A stretch of 64,000 nucleotides of DNA from Bacillus sp. A301a_S52 (GCA_024701455.1 JABXYP010000001.1:4034001-4098000); one strand, 5' to 3'. Positions 32,019 through 42,949 are shown, counted from the first letter of the stretch. Program-made: numbers and translations. The notes: generated by a model not told the origin, from the sequence alone.

Positions 32019-32537
32019 TTGAAAATTTTCCATACACAATTAACCGGATTGACAAATCGCTTAGTTGAGCTGACAGAGGAGATAGAAGATGCGGCAAGAC
32101 TAATAGCACAAAGTGTCATCAGTGATGGTAACATTTATTGGGCTAGCGATGTTGAAATGTCCGGTGTTGTCATTCAAGCATGTTCTGCCGAAGATCGAAT
32201 CATCGGTAGCCAACCAATACACGAAGGGAAAATAGCGGACTTTTCCGCTATGGATACACTTGTCATTGCTTCTGCGAGCATGTCAGACACTTCCTTATTA
32301 ACACTCATAGACAAAGCAAAAAAAGCCGGGGCTACCGTTATTGCTATTAGCTCTAATCCTTATACCGAATCAGTCGTTACGGCTGTTGATTTCACGCTTC
32401 CTACTGGTGTCGCGCACGGCTTAGTCCCGTTGGAGTCAGGTAAACGCATTGGCTCTCCTCACTTGCTCATGGGCTTGTATATTTATTATCACTTATTCTT
32501 TGCTGTAACAGAAATTCTTGAGGAGCATGAAGGCTGA
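32019..32537 (+). CDS. ywjG: YwjG, DUF2529 protein
   Basis: About 172-residue cytosolic protein of the conserved YwjG/DUF2529 family with a SIS-like fold pattern (VIASASMSDTSLLTLIDKAKKAGATVIAISSNP). Function unknown; it may bind a sugar phosphate. It is divergent from spo0F and convergent with pyrG. TTG 32019 has AAAGGA 9 bases upstream; TTG 32013 is an alternative. Ends before a shared terminator at 32620. Confidence 0.82.
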   Translation: MKIFHTQLTGLTNRLVELTEEIEDAARLIAQSVISDGNIYWASDVEMSGVVIQACSAEDRIIGSQPIHEGKIADFSAMDTLVIASASMSDTSLLTLIDKAKKAGATVIAISSNPYTESVVTAVDFTLPTGVAHGLVPLESGKRIGSPHLLMGLYIYYHLFFAVTEILEEHEG

Positions 32538-32619
32538 CATCTTTCTCCACTCCTCATCGTTACCTTTTTATTGTAGAGACTGAGGATAAGCCACGCCACT
32601 TGTTTACTGTATTGGTAAA

Positions 32620-32652
32620 CAAAAGCCGCTGTCTCTTTGGGACAGCGGCTTA
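32620..32652 (-). terminator. Strong hairpin between ywjG and pyrG
   Basis: AGCCGCTGTC (32624-32633) / GACAGCGGCT (32641-32650), 10-bp perfect stem, T4 then GTTTACC on the minus strand. It lies behind repeat copy G with respect to pyrG; it may also end ywjG transcripts. Confidence 0.75.
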
Positions 32653-32667
32653 CTAAATGGATTAGCA

Positions 32668-32783
32668 ATAAATCGAACCTTCAATCAATGGGAGTTGATT
32701 GAAGCAGGACATTAACGTCCGTTATCTCCCGACTTAGTAAATTTATCTCTTCTCTCTATTTCAGACGGTTATTTGCGATAAAA
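32668..32783 (+). repeat. Palindromic intergenic repeat, copy G (behind pyrG)
   Basis: ATAAATCGAACCTTCAATCA, then ATGGGAGTTGATTGAAGCAGGACATTAACG: the first hairpin has collapsed to a remnant, an intermediate between medium and short forms. The right arm of the long hairpin is partly lost (TCAGACGG). Ends GCGATAAA, 12 bases after the pyrG stop. Confidence 0.82.
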
Positions 32784-32794
32784 ACACCTTTTTA

Positions 32795-34417
<1,623 letters not shown>

Positions 34418-34486
34418 TTAAAATTTTACCGGGGTGAAAGCTTTATTAAAAACAAGTAAACTTGCTTACCCTTCTTTCGGCTACCT

Positions 34487-34706
34487 ATAAAACGAACCTT
34501 CAATCAGTGGAAGTTTTTGTCCTTCTCCCACTGATAAGGAACACGAGCTAACGTCTTCGCGTCCTGCGAAAACGCTTGTGTGATCAACATCCTGTTGGCC
34601 CGAGTTAATCAGGACATTAGCCTCCGTTATCTCCCGCCTACCTAAATAGAGTTAGCTCTTCTCTCTATTTTGAGTCGGGAGTTTTACGGACGGTTATCTG
34701 TGATAA
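34487..34706 (+). repeat. Palindromic intergenic repeat, copy H (long form)
   Basis: All modules are present: ATAAAACGAACCTTCAATCA, first hairpin, an extra ~75-bp module with three small stems (ACACGAGC/GCTTGTGT, TTCGC/GCGAA, CAACA/TGTTG), then AATCAGGACATTAG and the long hairpin, ending TGTGATAA. Nearly identical to copy M 19 kb away. It lies between the rpoE terminator and pyrG. Confidence 0.88.
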
Positions 34707-34811
34707 CTTGTCCTTTGCAAGGTATACTAACAGGCAAGCTGTCATCACTGATTACTAATTAGTTAGCCCGTCCGTTTAGTTAGTCATACCCATTCATTGA
34801 GATGGGGTAAA

Positions 34812-34856
34812 AAAGCAAAAGCCCCCCTGTTATGGAAATCATAACGGGGCGCTTTT
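34812..34856 (-). terminator. Terminator of rpoE
   Basis: GCCCC-GTTATG / CATAAC-GGGGGGC stem with a 5-base loop, followed by TTTTGCTTTTTT on the minus strand. Confidence 0.88.
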
Positions 34857-34979
34857 AAGTGTGAGAAGAGTTAAAAATTCACATTTCCTCACATGTATAT
34901 CAAGTCATAATTATAATAAAAATCTTTGTAAAGCCCAAAAATGATTCTAGCGATATCGAGAGGAAAAGTCAAGTTCCTT

Positions 34980-35474
34980 TTATCGAACGTCGTCTTCATC
35001 TTCTTTGTCTTCATCTAAATCGTTACCATCAAAGCTCTCTTCTTCATCTAGTTCGTCAAAATCAGTATCCTCTTCATTAGCAAGCTCATCCAATTCATCT
35101 TCCAGATCTTCAAATTGGTCAAAATCCTCAGTGTCATCTAAGTATTCATCTTCATCTTCTTTCGCTTTACGTTTACGCTCTTTAGTAGCTGTTTGAGACA
35201 GCTCCTCCTCCGTTTGATCAAATGGATACCAAGAACGCAAGCCCCATCGACTGTCACCAATGTTAACAAAACGACCATCAATGGACATTTCAGTATATAA
35301 GTGTGAAATTCGTTTGTTCAGCTGTTCCTCAGTCATGTCTTTAACATCGCCAACTTGCTTAAGAAGGGCGTGGTAATCAATCGGTTTTTTCTCCTCTGAA
35401 AGAAGCTCATAAGCTATCTCAAGCATTGATATTTCGTGTAGCTGTTCATTACTATAATCTTTTATACTCATCAT
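34980..35474 (-). CDS. rpoE: RNA polymerase delta subunit
   Basis: Gram-positive RNAP accessory subunit increasing recycling and promoter selectivity. 164 residues: an N-terminal HARE-HTH domain (LHEISMLEIAYELLSEEKK... GRFVNIGDSRWGLRSWYPFD) and a C-terminal half of almost only Asp/Glu, the polyanionic tail that displaces RNA. ATG 35474 (AAGGA 7 bases upstream) or the next ATG. In B. subtilis it follows fadF-acdA; here fadF has its own terminator. Confidence 0.95.
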   Translation of the reverse strand: MMSIKDYSNEQLHEISMLEIAYELLSEEKKPIDYHALLKQVGDVKDMTEEQLNKRISHLYTEMSIDGRFVNIGDSRWGLRSWYPFDQTEEELSQTATKERKRKAKEDEDEYLDDTEDFDQFEDLEDELDELANEEDTDFDELDEEESFDGNDLDEDKEDEDDVR

Positions 35475-35878
35475 CAGCACTTCCTTTCGCCAAAATATAG
35501 TCACGGTTAGTTTAATGTAAAGATTTACACGGCTCTTAACAATTAAGAAACAAGCACAAGCTCTTCCTTATCGCCGCATCACGATTAATTCATTTATTGT
35601 TCATTTTGTAAACTCATACCTTCCATTATAAACACAATTGTATCATTTATGCCAGAGAGTGATGAAGTTTTTTAAGGGTGAAAGACATACAGACGTTTTA
35701 GAGCTTGTCAAACTCACTATTAAGCTTAAGTGAACTCGTTCTTACAAGCTGAAACACTTACTTTACTTGATTAAAAGTTAACATGTGCATCTGTTTTAAT
35801 TTGTTGTACATAGGCCTCCCCACCTCTTCCATTGAAAACTTCTACTTTTTTATTCCTATCATAAGTGATAAACATGTT
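35475..35878. other. Intergenic gap upstream of rpoE
   Basis: About 400 bp with no gene seen. In B. subtilis this is the place of acdA. TTTACA-16-TATATT (35521-35494) is a possible rpoE promoter but would start transcription very close to the ribosome site. Confidence 0.4.
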
Positions 35879-35912
35879 TAAAAGCAGGAGCCCTAATCGT
35901 CAGCTCCTGCCT
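35879..35912 (-). terminator. Terminator of fadF
   Basis: GCAGGAGC / GCTCCTGC, 8-bp perfect stem with an 11-base loop, followed by TTTTAAA on the minus strand. Confidence 0.82.
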
Positions 35913-36001
35913 ATAGTATATGTTGCCTCTGTCTATTAGATGGTCAGAATTTATATTAATGTACTTGCAAGTCTATTAGTCTGATTGTTTCGGATCATTA
36001 G

Positions 36002-38107
36002 TTAAACATGTGACAACGATACCTCTTCTTGCAGAGAAGCGACTACAATTTCTGCAACATCAAGTGTTTTAACGCTATCTTCCATTTCCTTAGCTTTCGT
36101 CCCGTCACTGAGCATCGTTAAACAATAAGGACAAGCACTTCCAATAATCCCTGGTGATGTGACAAGCGCCTGTTCTGTGCGGTCCTCATTCACACGTGTC
36201 CCCGTATCTTCCTCCATCCACATCATTCCCCCGCCAGCGCCACAGCACATACCATTTTCTCTATTTCGTTCCATTTCTACGAGTTGGACGCCTGGAATTG
36301 CTTTTAAAATTTCTCTAGGAGGGTCATAGACATCATTGTAACGTCCAAGATAACAGGAATCATGATACACAATCGTTTCATTAACTTCCTTTTTAGGATG
36401 GATTCTTCCTTCCTTCAACCATTTGAAAATTAATTCGGTATGATGATAAACGTCTGCTTCAAGACCGAAATCTGGATATTCGTTTTTAAACGTATTGTAC
36501 GTATGCGGATCGATAGTGACAATCCTTTTAACATTATTTTTTTCAAACTCTTGAATATTGGCAGTTGCCAGTTCTTGAAATAGAAACTCATTACCAATCC
36601 TCCGTGGTGTATCACCTGAATTTTTCTCTTTATTCCCAAGAATTGCGAAGGTCACACCAGCTTCATTCATAATTCTTACAAATGCTCTTACAATCTTTTG
36701 ACTTCGATTGTCATAAGAGCCCATTGATCCCACAAAAAATAAGTAGTCAAAATCTTCTCCGCGCTTTTTCATATCTTTGACGGTAGGTATGTCAAGCGTC
36801 TCATCCTGCTCCCGCCATTTTTCTCGTTCTTTACGGTTAATTCCCCAAGGGTTGCCTTGCTTTTCTATATTTTTAATTGTGCGCTGAGCCTCTGGATCCA
36901 TTTGTCCTTCCGTCAAAACAAGGTATCGGCGCATATCTATAATTTTATCTACATGCTCATTCATGACAGGGCATTGGTCTTCACAGTTACGACAAGTCGT
37001 ACATGCCCAGAGCTCTTCTTCTGTTATGACCTCACCTATAAGGTTCGTATCATAGGGATTCTTCTCAAGTGTTACGGCAGCTTCTTCTCCCCCTGTCGAA
37101 GCCAAACGATTGCCTAATGTATGATTAAAAGCAAATTTTGGCATCCATGGGGCTCTCGATGTCACAACCGCTCCTTTTTCTGTGAGATGGTCACGCATTT
37201 TTATGATTAAATCCATTGGTGACAGCATTTTACCTGTGCCGGTAGCGGGACATACATTCGTACAGCGCCCACATTCCACACAGGCATAAAGATCAAGTAA
37301 CTGTTTTTGATCAAAATCTTCTATTTGATTTTTCCCAAATTTCTCTGACTCTTCATTCTCAAAATCTATCGCTTCGAGCTGACCTCTTTTATGGGTTGGG
37401 CCAAGCCACACATTTGCAGGGCCAGCAATTAAATGAGCATGCTTTGATTGGGGAATATAAATGAGAAATGTTAAGAGAAATAAAAGGTGCGCCCACCAAA
37501 ATATGAAAAATCCAACTCCAGCAGCCCCTTCACTCATCCACGCAAATGCTGCGGCAATCGCCGTTGCAATAGGCTCTGCAAACGTAGCTTGTTTATCAAG
37601 CCAAATTATCTCCATTCCTTTAGCAAACAGCTTAGAAATCATTAACCCGCCGATAAAGATAAGGACAAGACCTGCTTTAAAATTACGCTTCAACCTTACT
37701 AGCTTCTCTACATATCGACGATGAAAGGCCCATACTACCGCTACTAAAATCATCACCACCACTATCTCTTGCGAAAACGTAAATGCAGGATAGAAAGCTC
37801 CGAGGGGTAAATGACTTCCTGGACTCAACCCTTTCCAAATCACATCAATTGCTGAGAATTGCACGAGGATAAACCCATAAAAAAGCATCACATGGATGAT
37901 CCCACTCTTTTTATCTTTTAAAAGTTTTTTCTGTCCAAATACCATTGTCATGACGGCGTCTCTACGTTCTTTTTTCGAAAAAATAAATTCAGGCTTCTTC
38001 CCTAGCTTAATATAATCTCGTCTCGTTTTGACGAGAGAGGCAAACAAATATAAGGCGTAAGCGGTTACAGCGCCAAATAAAATCCAATTAATAACGACAA
38101 GGCTCAC
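36002..38107 (-). CDS. fadF: FadF-type iron-sulfur ETF:menaquinone oxidoreductase
   Basis: Membrane iron-sulfur protein passing electrons from fatty-acid beta-oxidation (via electron transfer flavoprotein) to menaquinone. 701 residues: about six N-terminal membrane helices (1-230), two 4Fe-4S motifs (CVECGRCTNVCP, CTTCRNCEDQCP) and two CCG-type domains (DSCYLGRY, MCCGAGGGMMW). GTG 38107 has GGAAGGGG 8 bases upstream. A perfect FadR operator lies about 70 bp upstream. The acdA gene that follows it in B. subtilis is absent. Confidence 0.93.
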   Translation of the reverse strand: MSLVVINWILFGAVTAYALYLFASLVKTRRDYIKLGKKPEFIFSKKERRDAVMTMVFGQKKLLKDKKSGIIHVMLFYGFILVQFSAIDVIWKGLSPGSHLPLGAFYPAFTFSQEIVVVMILVAVVWAFHRRYVEKLVRLKRNFKAGLVLIFIGGLMISKLFAKGMEIIWLDKQATFAEPIATAIAAAFAWMSEGAAGVGFFIFWWAHLLFLLTFLIYIPQSKHAHLIAGPANVWLGPTHKRGQLEAIDFENEESEKFGKNQIEDFDQKQLLDLYACVECGRCTNVCPATGTGKMLSPMDLIIKMRDHLTEKGAVVTSRAPWMPKFAFNHTLGNRLASTGGEEAAVTLEKNPYDTNLIGEVITEEELWACTTCRNCEDQCPVMNEHVDKIIDMRRYLVLTEGQMDPEAQRTIKNIEKQGNPWGINRKEREKWREQDETLDIPTVKDMKKRGEDFDYLFFVGSMGSYDNRSQKIVRAFVRIMNEAGVTFAILGNKEKNSGDTPRRIGNEFLFQELATANIQEFEKNNVKRIVTIDPHTYNTFKNEYPDFGLEADVYHHTELIFKWLKEGRIHPKKEVNETIVYHDSCYLGRYNDVYDPPREILKAIPGVQLVEMERNRENGMCCGAGGGMMWMEEDTGTRVNEDRTEQALVTSPGIIGSACPYCLTMLSDGTKAKEMEDSVKTLDVAEIVVASLQEEVSLSHV

Positions 38108-38178
38108 ACAACCATCCCCTTCCTAGTAGTCATTCCCCTTGCTTAAAATGTGTCTTAAGTATATCACAAAAAACACCA

Positions 38179-38196
38179 TGAATGAACACTCATTCA
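38179..38196. promoter_or_regulatory. FadR operator of fadF
   Basis: TGAATGAACACTCATTCA is a perfect palindrome (7-bp arms) fitting the Bacillus FadR box TGAATGAMTANTCATTCA with one mismatch. It overlaps the -35 region of a plausible fadF promoter (TATACT at about 38161-38156). Confidence 0.8.
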
Positions 38197-38291
38197 TTTA
38201 ATTTGTTGTAGATATGCTTAATCACTTGCATTGTCCTCTTCTCTTTAGGGAATAGTAATAAGACATTTATATACGAAAGTTGGGAACAGTT

Positions 38292-39491
38292 ATGTGGCTA
38301 TACATCTTTGTTGTATGTATCCTTCTCGTTGTGTGGATATCGGTTGATTTAACATTTGGAACAAAGCAGCACCGCTCAACCCTCTCTCCTTATAAAGGCG
38401 GTGTCAGTCGAAAAAGCCAAGCTGTTTTATTTACACACGGAGATTCGTTATTTGATCACATGTTAAGCAAGATCGATAAAGCCCGTGAACATATACATAT
38501 TCAATTCTTTATTTTTCGCAGTGATCATATTGGCCAGAAATTTCTTGATTTACTTAAACAGAAAGCTCAGCAAGGCATACACGTTCGCCTACTCGTTGAC
38601 TGGGGAGGCGATCATATCTCTCGTAAAGAGAAAAACTCTTTAAAAAAAGCGGGTGTCCAAGTAGCAATAACAAATGTACCTGCTTTTCCCTTTCTTTTTC
38701 ACTCTATCAATAAACGAAACCATCGAAAAGTATCTGTTATTGATGGCGAACACGGCTATATAGGTGGTTACAATGTGGGCGATGAATACTTAGGTAGAGA
38801 CCCTAAAAAGGGCCGTTGGCGTGACTATCATTTGTATATTCAAGGTGAAGCTTGCCATGATCTACAACAGCAATTTGTAAAAGATTGGAACAGCACCTCT
38901 AATAACACGTTGTCTCTTGAGCCGTTAACTAGTAAAACGCTTCAAGCAGGCCCGACATCTCTCACTATGGTTGCCACTGACGGGTCACACGTAATTGAAT
39001 CCATACATGGCATGCTTGACAAAGCTGAGAAGTCCATCTTTATTGGCACGCCTTACTTTATTCCTGATAAATCACTTACTGATAAATTAATTGCCCTTGC
39101 AAAAAAAGGCATGGAGATTAACATTCTTCTTCCTAAATATCCGGATCACCCACTTGTAAAGGATGCTGCTTATCCTTATTTCCCTGCTTTACTTCAGGCT
39201 GGTGTGCATTTTCACCAATTTTATGAGGGATTTTATCACGCCAAAGTTATTATTGTAGACGATTCTTTAATTTGTATCGGTACGTCAAATTTTGATAAAA
39301 GAAGCTTTTTTATTAACAAAGAAATTAATTGCTTCATTGAGGATTCAGAATGGATTCGTGATGCGAAGACTGAGATAGAGAAGGATTTAGTTGAAAGCTC
39401 TGAACCTATTACGATGGCACATGTTCAAAACCGCTCTTTGTGGGAAAAAACAAAAGAAAAAGTAGCCACGTTAATCGCTTACTTTTTATAG
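38292..39491 (+). CDS. clsB: Cardiolipin synthase-type phospholipase D protein (YwiE-like)
   Basis: Membrane enzyme condensing two phosphatidylglycerols to cardiolipin. About 399 residues: a single N-terminal membrane helix, then two HKD catalytic motifs (HRKVSVIDGEHGYIGGYN and HAKVIIVDDSLICIGTSNFD). Bacillus YwiE/ClsB has the same layout and sits in the same region. ATG 38292 chosen; a TTG at 38280 is in frame. No good Shine-Dalgarno at either, so the start is uncertain. The 3' end meets repeat copy I after 27 bases. Confidence 0.87.
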   Translation: MWLYIFVVCILLVVWISVDLTFGTKQHRSTLSPYKGGVSRKSQAVLFTHGDSLFDHMLSKIDKAREHIHIQFFIFRSDHIGQKFLDLLKQKAQQGIHVRLLVDWGGDHISRKEKNSLKKAGVQVAITNVPAFPFLFHSINKRNHRKVSVIDGEHGYIGGYNVGDEYLGRDPKKGRWRDYHLYIQGEACHDLQQQFVKDWNSTSNNTLSLEPLTSKTLQAGPTSLTMVATDGSHVIESIHGMLDKAEKSIFIGTPYFIPDKSLTDKLIALAKKGMEINILLPKYPDHPLVKDAAYPYFPALLQAGVHFHQFYEGFYHAKVIIVDDSLICIGTSNFDKRSFFINKEINCFIEDSEWIRDAKTEIEKDLVESSEPITMAHVQNRSLWEKTKEKVATLIAYFL

Positions 39492-39517
39492 TAAGCAAGG
39501 GCACTTAAGAAGCCAAA

Positions 39518-39604
39518 TTTATCACAGATAAGTACCCGTAAACCTTCCGTCCCAAAATAGACAAGAGTGGTACAGTGGGAGAAGAACGAACCCCCACTGA
39601 TTAA
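39518..39604 (-). repeat. Palindromic intergenic repeat, copy I (internally deleted)
   Basis: Reverse orientation: TTTATCACAGATAA, CCGTAAACCTTCCGTCCCAAAATAGA, then directly the first hairpin CAGTGGGAGAAG...CCCCCACTGATT. The loop and one arm of the long hairpin are missing. It starts 27 bases after the clsB stop. Confidence 0.78.
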
Positions 39605-39972
39605 TGGGTCATTATATATTGACTTGAAAGTGTTTGAACTTATTTGCAGGATCCCTCTGTTATCTCTTCAGATTACTAGCAGATTCTTCCTTTATAAAGC
39701 GATAGCTCGTCGCCTTTTTTTCATAATACCCCACCTCCCCATTCGTGTTTCCTTATACACAAGCATTGGGTCCACACATTATTCAAAAGTTGCATCACGC
39801 CAAAAAAAGATTCCCTTTTTTAAACATTCAGCATATAATGGTACTAACAACAGTATATTGTATTAATTTAATGTCTTTTGAGCGCTTATTTTTTTGCTGT
39901 CACCCATGGGGTGGCAGCAATTTCTGCGTTTAAGGGACAAATGACGATGAATGTCTTTATCAATTAGAAAGG
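39605..39972. other. Leader region of the metal ATPase
   Basis: About 370 bp without a supported gene. ATATAATGGTACTAA (39833-39847) resembles a PerR/Fur-type 7-1-7 box with several mismatches. A hairpin CACCCATGGGGTG-like palindrome lies at about 39901-39914. Confidence 0.35.
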
Positions 39973-39984
39973 ATGATGATCACA

Positions 39985-41934
39985 ATGAAATTAGCTACAT
40001 CTCTTAGAAAAGACTCAACAGCCCCGATTAATTACATGGTAAAATGTTTGACCAGTGCGCTCACACATCGACAGTTAACACTGTCACTTATAGGCGGTGC
40101 CTGTCTTCTAATCGCCGTACTTGCTGATCTGCATGAAGGGAGCCTTTGGCAACTTGTTGCGTTATCAAGTTATGTCCTCTCCTACGTCATAGGTGGTTTT
40201 TACAAAGCAAGAGAAGGGGTTACAGACTTATTGAAAGAACGGACTTTTAACGTGGAAATTTTGATGATTCTCGCTGCACTGGGAGCTGCTTCAATCGGGT
40301 ATTGGAGCGAAGGGGCCATCTTAATTTTTATCTTTTCATTAAGTGGTGCTTTAGAAACTTACACATGGGACAAAAGCAAAAAAGACTTATCAAAGCTTGT
40401 AGAAATGGCTCCTTTAGAAGCGAACAAGTGGCTTAACGATGGAAAAACCGTGACTGTTTCTGTCGAAGATTTAGCAATAGGCGATACGATTTTAATACGT
40501 AGTGGTGAAAGGGTACCTGCTGATGGAAAGGTCATTCGTGGTGAAACGGTGATAGATGAAGCGCCTATTACAGGTGAACCTCTGTCCGTAAGTAAAAAGG
40601 AAGGGGATGATGTCTATAACGGAACAATGAATGGAAGTGGTCCTGTCATCGTAGAGGTGATGAAGGAAAATGCTGACACCCTTTTTCAAAAAATGATCAA
40701 GCTAGTGGAACAAGCGAAAGCAAGTCGTCCCCCTACTCAGTTATTCATTGAGAAAATTGAAGGGCCGTACGTGATAGCAGTGCTTTTAGGAATGATCATT
40801 ATGCTGGTATTACCGCCGCTGGCTTTTAACGCTCCCTTTCAAGAAACCTTTTACAAGGCAATGGTCTTTCTCGTCGTTGCATCACCTTGTGCCGTTGTAG
40901 CTTCTATTATGCCTGCCCTTCTCTCTGCTATATCTAATGGGGCACGGCGAGGCATCCTCATGAAAGGAGGGACTTATCTAGAGCAGTTGTCTAAAACAGC
41001 TGTCGTGGCTTTTGATAAAACAGGGACCATTACAGAAGGAAAGCCTAAGGTGACCAATTGGTTTTGGACTCTTCCAGAGGATATTACACCTTACGTGATC
41101 GCCCTTGAACAGCAATCAAATCATCCTTTAGCTAAAGCTATCATCACTTTTTGTGAAAATAATGGTCCACGCCAACAGGTGACTATCTCTTCCAGCCGAG
41201 ATGTGACAGGGTTTGGAATAGTCGGCTCTATCGATCAGGACCAGTGGGCTATCGGCAACTATAAATTGATGACGTCGCTTAAAGGGGAAAAAACAGGGAC
41301 ACTCACAGAAGAACTGATAAACCTTACAACAACGTGGGAAAGCGAAGGCAAAACACTCGTTTATATTGCTAGAAATGGCGAGATAATCGGTGTATTAGCG
41401 ATTAAAGATGCCATTCGTGAAGACGCACGAAAACTTGTTAACTACATGCAAAAACAAGGCCTTAAAACGGTTATAATAACAGGGGATCAAGAATCAACCG
41501 CCCAAGCAATTGCTAAAGAGGCTGGTGTGGATGACTGGATATCTTCCTGTTTACCTGCAGATAAAGTAAAGAAGATCACCCAGTTAAAAGAGACATATGG
41601 CCCTATCACTATGGTTGGAGATGGCGTTAATGACGCTCCTGCTATGGCTAAAGCGGATATTGGTATAGCGATGGGCTGCGGCACTGATGTGGCAATAGAC
41701 ACTGCAGATATGGTTCTTATGAAAAGTGAGCTAGAAAAAATAGCATTCTCTTACCAGCTCTCCAAGAAATTAAATCGCATTATTGGGCAAAACCTTATTT
41801 TTTCTATCTCTGTTATTATCGGTCTTCTCTTAACTAACTTTACTCAAGGACTCTCCCTTCCTATTGGTGTATTAGGACATGAAGGAAGTACGATTCTCGT
41901 TATTTTAAACGGCCTTCGGTTATTAAGGTTTTAA
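39985..41934 (+). CDS. P1B-4-type metal-exporting ATPase (PfeT/ZosA-like)
   Basis: About 650-residue heavy-metal P-type ATPase without N-terminal CxxC metal domain. Phosphorylated Asp344 in DKTGT, TGEP actuator loop, GDGVNDAP hinge. The membrane metal site has SPC (Cys302) and the C-terminal HEGST (His632), the P1B-4 signature of Fe2+/Co2+ exporters such as B. subtilis PfeT. The role is therefore most likely iron or cobalt efflux. In-frame ATGs at 39973 and 39976 are alternatives. It ends in a shared terminator. Confidence 0.88.
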   Translation: MKLATSLRKDSTAPINYMVKCLTSALTHRQLTLSLIGGACLLIAVLADLHEGSLWQLVALSSYVLSYVIGGFYKAREGVTDLLKERTFNVEILMILAALGAASIGYWSEGAILIFIFSLSGALETYTWDKSKKDLSKLVEMAPLEANKWLNDGKTVTVSVEDLAIGDTILIRSGERVPADGKVIRGETVIDEAPITGEPLSVSKKEGDDVYNGTMNGSGPVIVEVMKENADTLFQKMIKLVEQAKASRPPTQLFIEKIEGPYVIAVLLGMIIMLVLPPLAFNAPFQETFYKAMVFLVVASPCAVVASIMPALLSAISNGARRGILMKGGTYLEQLSKTAVVAFDKTGTITEGKPKVTNWFWTLPEDITPYVIALEQQSNHPLAKAIITFCENNGPRQQVTISSSRDVTGFGIVGSIDQDQWAIGNYKLMTSLKGEKTGTLTEELINLTTTWESEGKTLVYIARNGEIIGVLAIKDAIREDARKLVNYMQKQGLKTVIITGDQESTAQAIAKEAGVDDWISSCLPADKVKKITQLKETYGPITMVGDGVNDAPAMAKADIGIAMGCGTDVAIDTADMVLMKSELEKIAFSYQLSKKLNRIIGQNLIFSISVIIGLLLTNFTQGLSLPIGVLGHEGSTILVILNGLRLLRF

Positions 41935-41946
41935 CCGAAAGCCTTT
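41911..41946. terminator. Bidirectional terminator overlapping two stop codons
   Basis: GGCCTTCGGTTA (41911-41922) / TAACCGAAAGCC (41932-41943), about 11 pairs, followed by TTT. It contains the metal ATPase stop and lies against the stop of the convergent hydrolase; both coding ends are built into the hairpin. Confidence 0.7.
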
Positions 41947-42721
41947 AGCGATATTGTAGTATGAACCGTGTTATAACTTGTTGAACTGCTGATGCCTTCT
42001 TCGTCGGGAGCTGGTGGCCAACATCATCAATTAGAACTTGTTCCACTGGTCCCGTCACATTTTTATTGAAAAGATGGCGGTAATGATGAACATAATCATC
42101 TCTTCTGCCATAAACGAGCAGGACAGGACAATAGATATGCTCTAGCCTATCGGTTGATTTATAGGCTAAACCTAGCCGATAATAGGCTTCAAGAACAGAC
42201 GGCGACATCTTACGAATATATTTTCTTAGTTGGCGTTTTTTCTCACCATCCCGTTCATGTGCAACCGCCAATACACGGCTTATCAGTGTCATTTGCTTTG
42301 CTTTAGCTGCCAAAATACCGACGCGAAATTCGTTTCGCAGCAAAAAGCTGTTAACCTCTGAGAAGCCACCTAGCAAAATAATGCCACACACTCTTTCAGG
42401 ATACCGGATCGCCACTTCTTGGACGATAGATCCTCCATTTGAATAACCACAAATAAAAGCTCGCTTTATCCTAGCTGCATCTAGTACCCTTATCACATCT
42501 TCGGCAAGTAGTCCCATCGAAAGGGGGCTGCTATCGTTTTCGCTTCGACCATTCCCACGGAGATCCAAAGTTATGACTTTAAATTTTTTTGATAGGCCAT
42601 GTTTTTGCCTGCGAAAAGTGACATGCCCCATCGCCGGTGGATGCACAAAAAGGAGCGGAATACCTCTCCCCTCCTTTTCAAAATATATCGCTGCTTGGTG
42701 TCGATCTTTCGTCCATGGCAT
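41945..42721 (-). CDS. Alpha/beta-fold hydrolase
   Basis: 258-residue alpha/beta hydrolase; likely an esterase or lactonase of unknown substrate. Nucleophile elbow GYSNGG, oxyanion-hole HPPAMG, acid Asp in YGRRDDYV and catalytic His in VGHQLP; the typical LDLRGNGRS strand is present. No signal peptide. ATG 42721 has GGAGGG upstream; a longer frame to 42739 is rejected. Convergent with the metal ATPase. Confidence 0.85.
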   Translation of the reverse strand: MPWTKDRHQAAIYFEKEGRGIPLLFVHPPAMGHVTFRRQKHGLSKKFKVITLDLRGNGRSENDSSPLSMGLLAEDVIRVLDAARIKRAFICGYSNGGSIVQEVAIRYPERVCGIILLGGFSEVNSFLLRNEFRVGILAAKAKQMTLISRVLAVAHERDGEKKRQLRKYIRKMSPSVLEAYYRLGLAYKSTDRLEHIYCPVLLVYGRRDDYVHHYRHLFNKNVTGPVEQVLIDDVGHQLPTKKASAVQQVITRFILQYR

Positions 42722-42778
42722 ATGCTTCCCTCCACTCACTTAAACTGATAGAGGTAGCATGTGCTTAATTTTAATTAT

Positions 42779-42949
42779 TTATCCGAAAAATGATGCTGTG
42801 ACCCATTGAAATAACTTATAACCTAAGTATACGCCAAATATCCCCATCACGCCTGCTAATGCTGGTGGCGCCGGAATAGGTAGTTTAATTAAGCCAAAAA
42901 GGAATCCAACAACGAGTCCTGCTACTAAAGCTAAAATAACTTCTTGCAT
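42779..42949 (-). CDS. XapX domain small membrane protein
   Basis: 56-residue protein made of two hydrophobic helices around a Pro-rich turn (IKLPIPAPPALAGVMGIFGVYLGY), the XapX (DUF1427) signature. Function unknown; XapX was named from a xanthosine-uptake locus. ATG 42949 preceded by GAAGGTG. It precedes the hydrolase by about 60 bp and may be its operon partner. Confidence 0.85.
   Translation of the reverse strand: MQEVILALVAGLVVGFLFGLIKLPIPAPPALAGVMGIFGVYLGYKLFQWVTASFFG

Noticed and set aside
39567..39933. Overlapping small frames upstream of the metal ATPase
   Set aside because: First begins inside repeat copy I; no ribosome sites, no similarity.
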